This document shows, piece after piece, positions 9,200 through 18,172 of a DNA stretch of 64,000 bases. The translations under genes were made by a program, and so were the position numbers. Position 1 is the stretch's first letter; the number at the start of each line of letters is the position of its first letter. The stretch is from Siminovitchia terrae (GTDB taxonomy: Bacteria; Bacillota; Bacilli; Bacillales; Bacillaceae_C): assembly GCF_003605405.2 (NCBI RefSeq), contig NZ_QYTW02000008.1, forward strand, positions 1 through 64,000, given 5' to 3'. The notes beneath the pieces were generated by a model that searched no databases, was not told the origin of the DNA, and saw only the letters and a program-made list of their open reading frames with translations.

Positions 9200-10459
9200 T
9201 CAGCCCACCTTTTCTGTAACGATTTTTTCTTCACTCTGTTTTCTGCCAAACAGCTTGGAAAGGATAACAAACGTAATGACTGAACCCAGCAGCGAATTGA
9301 TCGGCGGGATACCCGGAACGAATTCTGCAATGGCCACCCCTGCCGCCCATGCAACAATGGCTACCCAATTGACCGCTTTAAAAGTCATTTTGTCAAAACT
9401 TTTGTACTTGCCGCGGTTCACGATGAAAAAGTCTGCCAATATGATGGCACCAATTGAAGGCAATGTCGACCCTAAAATGGTCAACCAGTTTACAAAATGA
9501 TTGTAAAGCCACATTGCCAGAACTGTACCGACAATTCCGTTAAAAATAACCACTTTGCTTCTAGGTATTTTTGTGATATTTGAAAATCCCAAACCTGATG
9601 CATACAAAGCATTGTCGTTCGTTGTCCAGATATTCAATCCCAACACAATAATGGCTGGAACAATCAGATTTTGCAAGAACATAACCTCTGAAATATCCGA
9701 TTGCCCTGTTGCAATTGCTCCAACAGCTCCGAACAGGAACATAAGTGAATTCCCGATGAAAAAGGCAACAACAGTTGAAACGACAGCCGAACGCTTCGTT
9801 CTCGCAAATCGGGTAAAATCGGGTGTTAATGTCCCTGCGCTAATAAACGAACCTACACATATAGTCAAAGCGGCCGCCAGCCCAATCGCTTCTGTCGGCT
9901 GGTATTCGAACAGCGCCTGCATGCCCCCGACTGATTCGGTCGCTTTAAACACGGAAAAGCTGCCAAGGACTGTGATAAGCGGAACGGCAATAAAACCGAG
10001 GATGGTCAAAGCTTTCATCCCGAAAAACGCTGTGACTGTCATTAATATTCCTGCAATTCCAATCAAAAGGTACGTATCCAAGCCTGTCACTTTTTGAACC
10101 GGGACAGCAAACATCGCTACCCCTACGCCGAACCAGCCGACCTGTGTTGCGGCAAGGAGGAATGAAGATAAGTAAGAGCCTTTTTCACCGAACGCATAGC
10201 GGGCAAGTAAGTGGGTGGATAGACCAGTCTTTCCCGCGATATATGCGAGCGCTCCAGTATAAGCGCCAAGGATCATGTTTCCAGCAAGAGTAATCCCGAT
10301 AAATTGCATGAAGGTCAGGCCTTTGCCCAGAGTGCCTCCCGACCACATACTGGCGGAGAAAAACGTAAGCCCTAACATGACGACTAGAATCTGCCAAAAG
10401 TTATTGCGGTGTGATTGAGGTACTGCCTCGAGTGAAAAATCCTTATCTATTTTTTCCAT
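9200..10459 (-). CDS. codB: Cytosine permease (NCS1 family)
   Basis: Inner-membrane nucleobase:cation symporter of the NCS1 family; 419 residues with about twelve hydrophobic segments. Family features are the N-terminal SHRNNFWQILVVMLGLTFFS segment, the GKTGLSTHLLARYAFGEKGS loop after TM2, and TPDFTRFARTK in the central region. It is the first gene of the codB-codA pair; the ATG at 10459 follows AGGAGG. The leader carries a PyrR-binding loop and a terminator hairpin, so transcription should fall when uridine nucleotides are plentiful. Cytosine rather than purine specificity is inferred from the adjacent deaminase. Confidence 0.92.
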   Translation of the reverse strand: MEKIDKDFSLEAVPQSHRNNFWQILVVMLGLTFFSASMWSGGTLGKGLTFMQFIGITLAGNMILGAYTGALAYIAGKTGLSTHLLARYAFGEKGSYLSSFLLAATQVGWFGVGVAMFAVPVQKVTGLDTYLLIGIAGILMTVTAFFGMKALTILGFIAVPLITVLGSFSVFKATESVGGMQALFEYQPTEAIGLAAALTICVGSFISAGTLTPDFTRFARTKRSAVVSTVVAFFIGNSLMFLFGAVGAIATGQSDISEVMFLQNLIVPAIIVLGLNIWTTNDNALYASGLGFSNITKIPRSKVVIFNGIVGTVLAMWLYNHFVNWLTILGSTLPSIGAIILADFFIVNRGKYKSFDKMTFKAVNWVAIVAWAAGVAIAEFVPGIPPINSLLGSVITFVILSKLFGRKQSEEKIVTEKVG

Positions 10460-10510
10460 ACCAATTCCTCCTAAATTAAAATTGAACTGGTACTAAGAAG
10501 GATTCTTAGG

Positions 10511-10640
10511 ATAAGAAAACAGGCTTCCTGCCATTTTCTGACAAGAAGCCTGTCTCCAAGCAGAACAATGAGCGAAGCTTGACCCCCTCGCTACTGTTCA
10601 TTGATCCGTTGTCCTTGTCAGCCTCACGGGACTGAATTAA
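10511..10640 (-). promoter_or_regulatory. PyrR-type transcription attenuator upstream of codBA
   Basis: On the minus strand the leader contains AGTCCCGTGAGGCT (10633-10620) followed by GACAAGG, matching the conserved PyrR-binding anti-antiterminator loop (ARUCCNGNGAGGYU). About 70 bases later comes a strong terminator hairpin, ACAGGCTTCTTGTC / GGCAGGAAGCCTGT (10553-10519), with a TTTTCTTAT tail. A complementary GAGCGAAGCTTGACCCCCTCGC segment lies between. UMP/UTP-dependent PyrR binding is inferred from this architecture. Confidence 0.85.
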
Positions 10641-10775
10641 AGGTACCAGTATTAAACTGGATATATTATTTCAAAAAAAATTAAGGGAGTCAACACAAAA
10701 TCACAGGAATTTTTTTCAATTAACCTTCTTTTCATATACAATAACTATAGAATATGCAAAAAGAACGGTGATCCT

Positions 10776-11462
10776 ATGTTTAAAATCTTTCTCATAGAAG
10801 ACGATACGACTTTATTTAATGAAATCAAAGAGCGGCTTTCGCAGTGGTCCTATGATGTATATGGTGTAACAAACTTTGAACAGGTACTTCAAGAATTTAC
10901 CACCATCAATCCCGATTTGGTTGTGATTGATATCCAGCTTCCGAAATTTGATGGATTCCATTGGTGCCGGATGATCCGCTCCCATTCCAACGTACCGATC
11001 ATATTTTTATCATCTAGAGACCACCCCACGGATATGGTAATGTCCATGCAGCTCGGAGCCGACGATTTTATCCAAAAGCCTTTCCATTTTGACGTGTTAA
11101 TTGCAAAAATCCAGGCCATTCTCCGGCGCGTCTATAACTACAATACGGAGTCTTTGGATTTGAAAAGCTGGTGCGGAGCAACCGTTGATTATGCAAAAAA
11201 TACAGTTGCAAATGAGAACGGAACAGTCGAATTGACGAAAAATGAAATGTTTATCTTGAAGGTTCTCATTGAGAGGAAAAACAGTATTGTCAGCCGTTCG
11301 GATCTGATTAAAAGCTTGTGGGATGACGAAAGGTTTGTCAGTGACAACACGTTGACAGTCAATGTAAATCGTTTAAGAAAGAGCCTCGATAAAATAGGGA
11401 TCGGCAAATTTATCGAAACAAAAGTAGGCCAGGGCTATATGGCGAAAGAAGAGGAACAATAG
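10776..11462 (+). CDS. bceR: Bce-type response regulator (OmpR family)
   Basis: DNA-binding response regulator of the BceR/GraR class, 228 residues. The receiver domain has the acidic pair Asp9/Asp10, the phospho-acceptor Asp52 in VVIDIQLP, Ser79/80 and Lys101 in QKPF. A C-terminal winged helix follows, with LTKNEMFILKVLIER and the recognition region SDNTLTVNVNRLRKSL. It abuts the sensor kinase gene (stop at 11460-11462, next ATG at 11463), so the two are co-transcribed. It is expected to activate the ABC transporter genes downstream on sensing a cell-wall-active peptide antibiotic. The particular peptide cannot be read from sequence. Confidence 0.9.
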   Translation: MFKIFLIEDDTTLFNEIKERLSQWSYDVYGVTNFEQVLQEFTTINPDLVVIDIQLPKFDGFHWCRMIRSHSNVPIIFLSSRDHPTDMVMSMQLGADDFIQKPFHFDVLIAKIQAILRRVYNYNTESLDLKSWCGATVDYAKNTVANENGTVELTKNEMFILKVLIERKNSIVSRSDLIKSLWDDERFVSDNTLTVNVNRLRKSLDKIGIGKFIETKVGQGYMAKEEEQ

Positions 11463-12464
11463 ATGTTTAAAAAATTTTTGATTGAAAGACGCAGTTGGAT
11501 CTTGCTGTTTTTATTTATCCAGTTCCTCTTCCTTTTTATCGCCTATATAGATTTGTCTATTCCTTTCACGCCGGTTGCCTATATTGTGTTTTTATCGCTT
11601 ATCATCTTCATCGTTTTTCTGGCGGTTCGCTACAACAAAGAAGCACCCTTTTACAAAGCTCTGGAGGAATGGGAAAGCGGCCTTGATTTATCGGGAATCA
11701 TGGATGCTAATTCCCCATTTGAGAGAATAGTGGATGAGAGCATCATAGAGCAAACAAAAAAACTGAAGCGGACAGCCGCCAGAAATCGCTTAATTCTCGA
11801 ACAGGAAAGAGACGATTTGTTATCCTGGATCCACGAAGTGAAGACTCCTTTAACGGCCATGCATTTGATGATTGAACGATTGGAAGACGAAAAGATGAAA
11901 GCACAATTGACATATGAATGGCTACGGATACACCTTTTACTTGACCAGCAGCTTCATGAAAAGAGGATTTCATTCATTGAAAACGACTTGCATATTGAAA
12001 AAATCGACTTGCAGCCGTTGGTTTTTAAAGAGATTAAGAATCTCCAATCATGGTGCATACAGAAAGGCATCGGATTTGAAGTCGATTTGAATGCGGATGA
12101 GATCCTCAGCGATGAGAAGTGGCTTGCTTTTATCCTGAGGCAGCTCCTGACGAACGCGGTTAAATACAGTGTTTCTTCCGATATTATCATTCGGAGTACA
12201 GCGGAAAACGATCATACAGTTCTGGAAGTCAAGGACTTTGGAAGAGGCATTGATGCAAAGGATCTCCCTCGCATCTTTGATAAAGGCTTCACTTCGACAA
12301 CCCATCCAGATCAGGCCGCCACAGGCATGGGACTCTATTTGGCGAAAAAAGCTGCCACTTCCTTGATGATCCAAATCCAGGTGAGTTCAAGGCCTGGAAC
12401 GGGTACCACGTTCATACTTACCTTCCCCAAATCAAACGATTTTGTAAATCTCACACGCATGTGA
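11463..12464 (+). CDS. bceS: Bce-type intramembrane-sensing histidine kinase
   Basis: A 333-residue membrane kinase. Two closely spaced transmembrane helices (about 13-31 and 37-55) leave almost no extracellular loop, the hallmark of intramembrane-sensing BceS-like kinases that detect flux through their partner ABC transporter. A short HAMP-like linker leads to the H-box WIHEVKTPL with His124, then the ATPase domain with the N box (LRQLLTNAVKY), DFGRGID, and the GMGLYLAKKA G2 box. It follows bceR without a gap. The stop codon lies inside an inverted repeat that may be the BceR operator or a terminator. Confidence 0.9.
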   Translation: MFKKFLIERRSWILLFLFIQFLFLFIAYIDLSIPFTPVAYIVFLSLIIFIVFLAVRYNKEAPFYKALEEWESGLDLSGIMDANSPFERIVDESIIEQTKKLKRTAARNRLILEQERDDLLSWIHEVKTPLTAMHLMIERLEDEKMKAQLTYEWLRIHLLLDQQLHEKRISFIENDLHIEKIDLQPLVFKEIKNLQSWCIQKGIGFEVDLNADEILSDEKWLAFILRQLLTNAVKYSVSSDIIIRSTAENDHTVLEVKDFGRGIDAKDLPRIFDKGFTSTTHPDQAATGMGLYLAKKAATSLMIQIQVSSRPGTGTTFILTFPKSNDFVNLTRM

Positions 12465-12484
12465 CATGATTGTCACATGCTTTT
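12457..12484 (+). promoter_or_regulatory. Inverted repeat: candidate BceR operator and/or terminator
   Basis: GCATGTGACA, TGAT, TGTCACATGC, then TTTT. The inner TGACA-N4-TGTCA resembles the described BceR-type site TNACA-N4-TGTAA, and it lies about 190 bases upstream of the transporter genes. The same sequence would also fold into a ten-pair hairpin with a short U run after the kinase gene. Both readings fit; it overlaps the bceS stop codon. Confidence 0.5.
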
Positions 12485-12556
12485 ATCATTTGTTCGGCCA
12501 ATCGAAGGAAAAAACCATTCAATCCTTTTATGATAAAAATAACGAAAAAAAGCAAA

Positions 12557-12632
12557 AGCGCCTTGGTCAGTATGACAAACAAACTCTAAGTCACTATAGG
12601 AAATTGTCTTGGGACCTCAAGGGCTAGGCGCT
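12557..12632. repeat. AGCGCCT/AGGCGCT-bounded intergenic palindrome
   Basis: AGCGCCT (12557-12563) and AGGCGCT (12626-12632) bracket about 60 bases containing CTTGG...CTCAAG complementarity. It lies in the leader between bceS and bceA. It resembles short palindromic intergenic elements of Bacillaceae; only one copy was seen here. It may affect read-through into bceAB. Confidence 0.4.
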
Positions 12633-12663
12633 GAAGCTGGACATCAGTAAAGGAGCGAACAAA

Positions 12664-13425
12664 ATGAGCATTCTTGCAGCACAAAAAATTTATAAAAGCT
12701 ACGGGAATAAATTCAATAAACAGGAAGTTTTAAAAGGGATAGACCTCGAAGTGGAAAAAGGTGATTTTGTCAGTATCATGGGTGCTTCCGGATCTGGAAA
12801 AACTACATTGTTGAATGTCCTTTCCTCCATCGACAGGGTCAGCCAGGGCATCATCAAAATTAATGGAAAGGACATTGTCGGCATGAAGGAAAAGCAACTT
12901 GCCGAATTCCGGAAAAATCATCTTGGCTTCATTTTCCAGGACTATAATTTGCTCGATACCTTGACGGTGAAAGAAAATATCCTTCTTCCATTGTCCATTA
13001 CAAAGACGCCTAAAAAGGAAGCTGAACAAAAATTTCATCAGTTGGCAACTGAGCTTGGCATCGCCGAAATAAAAGATAAATACCCGAATGAAATTTCCGG
13101 TGGGCAGAAACAGCGAACTTCAGCAGCAAGGGCCTTCATCCACAATCCAAGCATCATTTTTGCAGACGAGCCGACAGGCGCGTTGGATTCCAAATCCGCT
13201 TCGGATCTTTTAAATAAACTGAGCGGCTTAAACGAAAAGCTGGGTGCGACGATTATTATGGTCACACATGATCCGGTGGCCGCAAGCTTTTCAAAAAGTG
13301 TGATATTCATCAAAGACGGACAAATGTATACACAGTTGAACAAAGGCGAAGAGACGAGGCAGACGTTTCTGAAGGATATCATGAAAACCCAAGGCGTACT
13401 GGGCGGTGTCCACGATGAACGTTAA
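12664..13425 (+). CDS. bceA: Bce-type ABC transporter ATP-binding protein
   Basis: A 253-residue ATPase of the peptide-antibiotic detoxification exporter family. The Walker A loop is GASGSGKTT at residues 40-48; the Q-loop is [12 protein letters not shown]; the signature is ISGGQKQR in place of LSGGQQQR, a common conservative variant; Walker B is [12 protein letters not shown]. The ATG follows AAAGGAGCGAAC. It overlaps the permease gene slightly, indicating translational coupling. In known Bce systems the complex frees lipid-linked cell-wall precursors from bacitracin-type peptides and signals to the kinase; that role is inferred here from gene order. Confidence 0.92.
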   Translation: MSILAAQKIYKSYGNKFNKQEVLKGIDLEVEKGDFVSIMGASGSGKTTLLNVLSSIDRVSQGIIKINGKDIVGMKEKQLAEFRKNHLGFIFQDYNLLDTLTVKENILLPLSITKTPKKEAEQKFHQLATELGIAEIKDKYPNEISGGQKQRTSAARAFIHNPSIIFADEPTGALDSKSASDLLNKLSGLNEKLGATIIMVTHDPVAASFSKSVIFIKDGQMYTQLNKGEETRQTFLKDIMKTQGVLGGVHDER

Positions 13426-15358
13426 TCAGATCATTTTCCGCAACTTGAAAAAGAACATCAAGAATTACTATCTCTATGTTTTTGCGTTGATTTTCAGTGT
13501 TGCCCTTTATTTCGCTTTTGTCACTTTGCAATATGATCCTTCGATGGACGAAGTAAAAGGCTCCATCAAAGGCGGGGCCGCTATCAGAGCTGCATCCGTT
13601 ATGCTTGTGGCTATTGTTTCCGTCTTTCTTTTATATGCCAATCAGCTTTTTATTAAAAGAAGGAGCAAAGAAATAGGCTTGTTTCAGCTCATAGGAATGA
13701 CTAAAAATAAGATTTTTCGGCTTTTAAGTGCTGAAAATTTTATTCTTTATTACAGCTCTATGATTGCGGGAATCTTTATAGGTTTCTCCGTCTCTAAGTT
13801 AATCATCATGATCCTGTTTAAAATAACAGGCGTGGATGCAATTGCCACTTTAACGTTTTCATCCAAGGCGCTGATCCAGACAGTGATCGTTTTTTCTGTC
13901 ATCTATCTGTTCATCCTAATGATGAATTACCTGTTTATCAAGCGACAAAGCATCTTGTCATTATTCCGGGTTCTTTCTTCCACTGAATCAAAAGTGAAAA
14001 AGCTATCCAAGTTTCAAGTGGTCATCGGAATCCTTGGAATCATCTTGATTATTACAGGCTACTATGTATCTTCAAAGCTGTTTAGCGGTGATTTTACAAC
14101 GATGCCGCAATTATTCGGGGCGATGCTGTTTATTCTGGCTACCGTCATAATTGGAACGTACCTTTTCTATAAAGGGTCTGTCAGTTTCCTTTTCCACCTC
14201 ATCCGGAAAAGGAAGAAGGGATATTTAAATATTAACGAAGTCCTTTCGCTTTCTTCCATCATGTTCCGGATGAAATCGAATGCGTTGCTGCTCACCGTTA
14301 TTACAACAGTATCGGCTTTGGCAGTTGGACTTTTATCTCTCAGCTATATTTCGTACTATTCGGCGGAAAAATCAGCTCGGGACAATGTTCCAGCGGACTT
14401 CACCTTAACGGACATAAAAGATGCAAATGAGCTAGAAGACTCTTTTAAAAGAAATCAAATTGCCTTCAGTGAAACAAAAATCAACGTTATCCAAGTGGAA
14501 GCCAATGTAAAAGACATTCTGGACAGTGATCTGGAAGGAATAAATTTTGATCCCAATGTCATAGAGATGGCTGTCGTCAGTGACAAAGACATTGATGGCA
14601 TCGATGTATCTCCTAACGATACGATATTTACCGGATATTCCGATCTGATGAAGAAGTTTATTTCTTTTAAAGATCAAGGGACAATCAAGTGGAAAACACA
14701 AAACGAAACAATTATGCAAAATTATAAAGGCATGCGGAAGGAACGGATCATTTCTTGGACTTTTACAAGCGGTGGACTTCCAGTTGCAATTGTAGACGAT
14801 ACCGTGTTTAACCGACTAAAGAAGGATTTGAATCCTAAGATTCAGAAAGAGCCGGTTTACATCGGAATTGACCTTAAGGATGACAAGGATATTGAAAAAG
14901 CGAATGACATCTTTAAAACACTTGGCTTTGATGAGATTGGGACTTACCATTCTCTTTATGAAATGATCAGCACACAAAAACAATTATTCGGCCTCACCAT
15001 GTTTATCGTCGGCTTCTTGGGGCTCACCTTCTTGATTACATCAGGCTGTATCCTTTATTTTAAACAGATGGATGAAGGTGAAGACGAAAAACCGAACTAC
15101 ACCATTTTGAGAAAGCTCGGATACACACAGAATGACCTGTTGCGTGGTATCCAAGCGAAACAATTATTCAATTTCGGTATCCCGCTCGGCATCGGATTGC
15201 TCCATGGTTATTTCGCCGTCAAATCCGGATGGTTCCTTTTCGGGTCGGAGCTGTGGACACCAATGTTTATTGTGATGCTCCTTTACACTGCACTGTATTC
15301 CGTCTTCGGCCTGCTGTCTGTCTTTTATTATAAAAAGGTGATCAGAGAGGCTTTGTAA
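13415..15358 (+). CDS. bceB: Bce-type ABC transporter permease
   Basis: Large FtsX-type permease, 647 residues, ten predicted transmembrane helices with a large extracellular domain of about 200 residues (roughly 310-520) between TM7 and TM8, the layout diagnostic of BceB proteins. The ATG at 13415 gives Met-Asn-Val-Asn-Gln, the typical BceB start; a GTG at 13406 is an alternative. The coding region overlaps the bceA stop by eleven bases. A strong GC-rich terminator follows the stop. It forms the membrane part of the sensing and resistance complex with BceA and BceS. Confidence 0.92.
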   Translation: MNVNQIIFRNLKKNIKNYYLYVFALIFSVALYFAFVTLQYDPSMDEVKGSIKGGAAIRAASVMLVAIVSVFLLYANQLFIKRRSKEIGLFQLIGMTKNKIFRLLSAENFILYYSSMIAGIFIGFSVSKLIIMILFKITGVDAIATLTFSSKALIQTVIVFSVIYLFILMMNYLFIKRQSILSLFRVLSSTESKVKKLSKFQVVIGILGIILIITGYYVSSKLFSGDFTTMPQLFGAMLFILATVIIGTYLFYKGSVSFLFHLIRKRKKGYLNINEVLSLSSIMFRMKSNALLLTVITTVSALAVGLLSLSYISYYSAEKSARDNVPADFTLTDIKDANELEDSFKRNQIAFSETKINVIQVEANVKDILDSDLEGINFDPNVIEMAVVSDKDIDGIDVSPNDTIFTGYSDLMKKFISFKDQGTIKWKTQNETIMQNYKGMRKERIISWTFTSGGLPVAIVDDTVFNRLKKDLNPKIQKEPVYIGIDLKDDKDIEKANDIFKTLGFDEIGTYHSLYEMISTQKQLFGLTMFIVGFLGLTFLITSGCILYFKQMDEGEDEKPNYTILRKLGYTQNDLLRGIQAKQLFNFGIPLGIGLLHGYFAVKSGWFLFGSELWTPMFIVMLLYTALYSVFGLLSVFYYKKVIREAL

Positions 15359-15368
15359 TACATCACTC

Positions 15369-15397
15369 AAGCCCCCCGCCAATCCAGCGGGGGGCTT
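15369..15397. terminator. Bidirectional terminator between bceB and the symporter gene
   Basis: AAGCCCCCCGC and GCGGGGGGCTT form an eleven-pair stem with a seven-base loop between two convergent genes. Confidence 0.9.
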
Positions 15398-15406
15398 GCT
15401 AATGCT

Positions 15407-17185
15407 TTATAACTCTTTCTTCTGCATAAAGTCCTCTTTTACATATTTGAATACACGGATAATGATGTAAATCCCAAAACCGGATGTCAAAAGGGCGATC
15501 AGTGAAAAAACAATATTAGTTACTGTGCCGCCAAACCCTGACAGAAACGGGAAGGCAAACAAATTACCGCTGAAATGGCGATAGAGTCCCAAGATAATCA
15601 AAGTTCCCCAAATCACTGACAGTACAATCAAGTCCTTATTATTTGAAATCGTTTTGCTATTATTAAACATATTGATGCAGTCCGGCGACATTTGGTCTTC
15701 TCCCCTGCTAGCATCAACTAGACTAATGGATACATAAAGGATGATAGCCAAGGCAACACCCCAAATAATGACAGGGATACCCAGATAACCTTCACCGCCA
15801 AATGCAGCGTATGGTCCTCCTACTTGAATCATCATAAAAAGAGTAGCGGCCACTGTAAGGATACAGCCCCAAAACGCCGCTTTCTCAGTCATCTTTCTCC
15901 AATATAGTGAAAGCAAGACAAGCGGTGTTAAAGCTGAAATAAGGATGATCTGAATACCTACAGCAGCAATGACGATACCATTGGCTGAAATAAACGGAGC
16001 AAAAACAATGGCTGTTAACCCAATAATGACCGTAAACATCCTAGTTAACCGAATTTGCATTTGATTATTGAGATCAGACTTTATCTTTAAAATAATATTT
16101 TTAACAATGATACCACTGCCCGCATTCAAGTAAGTCGAAATCGTGGACATAGCAGCAGCGGCCACAGCAGTTACTACCAAAGCTGCTCCAAATAACGGCA
16201 ATGTTTCTCTCACAAGTCGGATAACAACCTCGTCTGTATTCACCAAGCCAGGCAGCAAGACTACCCCATAAGCGCCAATAATCACAAGAATCCAGGCATT
16301 CAGCCAATCCAATATAAAAAAACTGTAAACTCCTTTCCGGCTCTCTCTGAAACTTTTGGCAGCGAGGGCACGTTGGATAAAGCCAAGGTCTACCGGAATC
16401 CAAAAAGAAGTCGCTAATATAAACGCAATCAGACTGAACACTGTCACTTCCGGAGGAAGAGTAAACAAGTCAGTAAACCCGGCAAACAGCGTTGTCCCCT
16501 CCGCTCCTGCCTGCAGATCAAAACCGGATTTTCCCACATATTCAGTGATAAAACCGGTGAAAAACCCGTATTTTATACTTAGCATATAAAACAAAGCACT
16601 AACACCCAGTAAAATGATGACCATTTGGACGGCATCTGTAAGAACGACCGCTTTTAATCCACCTGTCATTGTATAAAGAATTGTTACTACAGCGATTGGG
16701 CCGATGCTCCATGCCCAGGATACGCCTGTGATAACCTCAATGATCAAAGCGACCCCAAAAAGAGACATTCCTATTAAAAAAATACTCCAAGACACCTGGA
16801 TAACGGATAATAAAATCTCTAGGCGCCTGCTTTTTCCAAAACGGGCATCAGCCAGATCCCCTACCGTCGATAAATTCATAAGGCGCAGACGAGAACCGAA
16901 CCTGCTTAATAGGATGGTTCCAATTGTTGAGGAGGACAAGGCTGCCCAGAACACATAAGTAAATCCAGTGGAATAGGCGAAGCCCGGCTGCCCCATGACA
17001 GTTGCTGTATTAGCCACAGTTGCGGCGAATGTCAAAGTCAGTACATACCAGGGTAAATTTCTTCCTCCAAGAATATAATCATCTAATGAACGCAATTGTT
17101 TTGAAACCTTATACCCTATATATAACATTCCCAGCAGGTAGATGGCGCCGACTGTTAAAATGACAATGCTCTCTCCGTTCATCAC
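15407..17185 (-). CDS. Sodium:solute symporter (SSS family)
   Basis: A 592-residue integral membrane protein with about 13-14 hydrophobic helices. The SSS family is recognised by DDYILGGRNLPWYVLTLTF near the N-terminus, GDLADARFG after TM3, and TMTGGLKAVVLTDAVQMVII, the conserved TGG...TD...Q segment. A small soluble stretch sits at about 510-530. Its start overlaps the stop of the upstream peptidase-like gene (ATGA), so the two are translationally coupled. The partner suggests import of a small peptide or amino-acid derivative, but the substrate is not determined. Confidence 0.9.
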   Translation of the reverse strand: MMNGESIVILTVGAIYLLGMLYIGYKVSKQLRSLDDYILGGRNLPWYVLTLTFAATVANTATVMGQPGFAYSTGFTYVFWAALSSSTIGTILLSRFGSRLRLMNLSTVGDLADARFGKSRRLEILLSVIQVSWSIFLIGMSLFGVALIIEVITGVSWAWSIGPIAVVTILYTMTGGLKAVVLTDAVQMVIILLGVSALFYMLSIKYGFFTGFITEYVGKSGFDLQAGAEGTTLFAGFTDLFTLPPEVTVFSLIAFILATSFWIPVDLGFIQRALAAKSFRESRKGVYSFFILDWLNAWILVIIGAYGVVLLPGLVNTDEVVIRLVRETLPLFGAALVVTAVAAAAMSTISTYLNAGSGIIVKNIILKIKSDLNNQMQIRLTRMFTVIIGLTAIVFAPFISANGIVIAAVGIQIILISALTPLVLLSLYWRKMTEKAAFWGCILTVAATLFMMIQVGGPYAAFGGEGYLGIPVIIWGVALAIILYVSISLVDASRGEDQMSPDCINMFNNSKTISNNKDLIVLSVIWGTLIILGLYRHFSGNLFAFPFLSGFGGTVTNIVFSLIALLTSGFGIYIIIRVFKYVKEDFMQKKEL

Positions 17186-18045
17186 TTGTTCCCCTTGTCT
17201 ACAAAATCAACGACAGTACGAATAAATGATTCCTGTTCTTCTATGAACGGCATATGACCGCTTTTTTCAAAAATGCTTAGAATGGCATCTGGCAGGAGTC
17301 CCTTCATTTCTTCCGCTTGTGAAACGGGCGTAATCCAATCATGTCGGCCCGCTACTATCAGTACTGGCATAGTTAATTTCGGTAATTGTGCCCGGACATC
17401 ATAATGTGGCATGAAATGTTTAAATGTATAATTACACACTTCCAGCGAACCAATCGGGCGATTCCCCGTCTCATACATCAGCTGTTCATCCTTTTTATAA
17501 AAATACAGGGCAAAACATTCATCCCACCAGGCTTCCAATTCTTCATCACCCTGGATTTTCCCCTCAAAAAGCCTTGGAATCAGCTCTAATTGCCGGGGTG
17601 TTGCAATCTTCTTTGCAAAGCTTTTGGCATCTTCATAAAAATCCTTACTTGGAGCCGTACAGATGAGCAGCAGCTTTTCAACAGATGACGGATATTTAAT
17701 GGCATACGTTTGTGCTACCATGCCGCCAAAGGAGTGGCCCAGCACATGCACTTTATCTAAACCGAGGTATTTCCGGAAAGCGTCAATATCATCCGCTAAT
17801 TGTTCCAGCGTGCAAGTCGCTGGATCAACCCGCTCTGACTGTCCGTTGGCCCGGTGATCCAGGTAAATAAGCTGCATATGCTCGGTTAGCGGATCAAACC
17901 ACGGCTTGAAATCGGAATGATCACTTCCCGGCCCTCCATGCAAAACAATACAGGCCGAACGGTGTTTCATTTTGGGGCCGTCAGGTATATAGCCTGAGCC
18001 ATCGATATCGAAGAATAATTTTACTCCATTAACATGTGCGTACAA
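17182..18045 (-). CDS. Alpha/beta hydrolase, proline iminopeptidase-like
   Basis: A 287-residue cytosolic hydrolase. The oxyanion-hole motif HGGPGSDHSD is at about residues 36-45, the nucleophile Ser in GHSFGG at about 105, the acid Asp in GRHDWITP and the His in SGHMPF near the C-terminus. HGGPG and the cap domain are typical of the S33 proline iminopeptidase family. The start is a TTG preceded by GGAGAGG. It overlaps the downstream symporter gene by four bases, suggesting hydrolysis of the imported compound. Actual substrates in this family range from peptides to lactones and amides. Confidence 0.85.
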   Translation of the reverse strand: MYAHVNGVKLFFDIDGSGYIPDGPKMKHRSACIVLHGGPGSDHSDFKPWFDPLTEHMQLIYLDHRANGQSERVDPATCTLEQLADDIDAFRKYLGLDKVHVLGHSFGGMVAQTYAIKYPSSVEKLLLICTAPSKDFYEDAKSFAKKIATPRQLELIPRLFEGKIQGDEELEAWWDECFALYFYKKDEQLMYETGNRPIGSLEVCNYTFKHFMPHYDVRAQLPKLTMPVLIVAGRHDWITPVSQAEEMKGLLPDAILSIFEKSGHMPFIEEQESFIRTVVDFVDKGNK

Positions 18046-18134
18046 AAATAACCTCTCCTCGCGCTTTTTTATTCACATCAATTTAGTCGGAAATATGTAT
18101 ACCGTATTATAACAATAACCTGTACATAAAAAGA

Positions 18135-18161
18135 AGAAAAAAACTCCAGATCTTCTGGAGT
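18135..18161 (-). terminator. Rho-independent terminator of the TraB-family gene
   Basis: ACTCCAG-AAGAT-CTGGAGT hairpin followed on the minus strand by seven T residues and CTTC. Confidence 0.88.
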
Positions 18162-18172
18162 CTTAGCATTCA

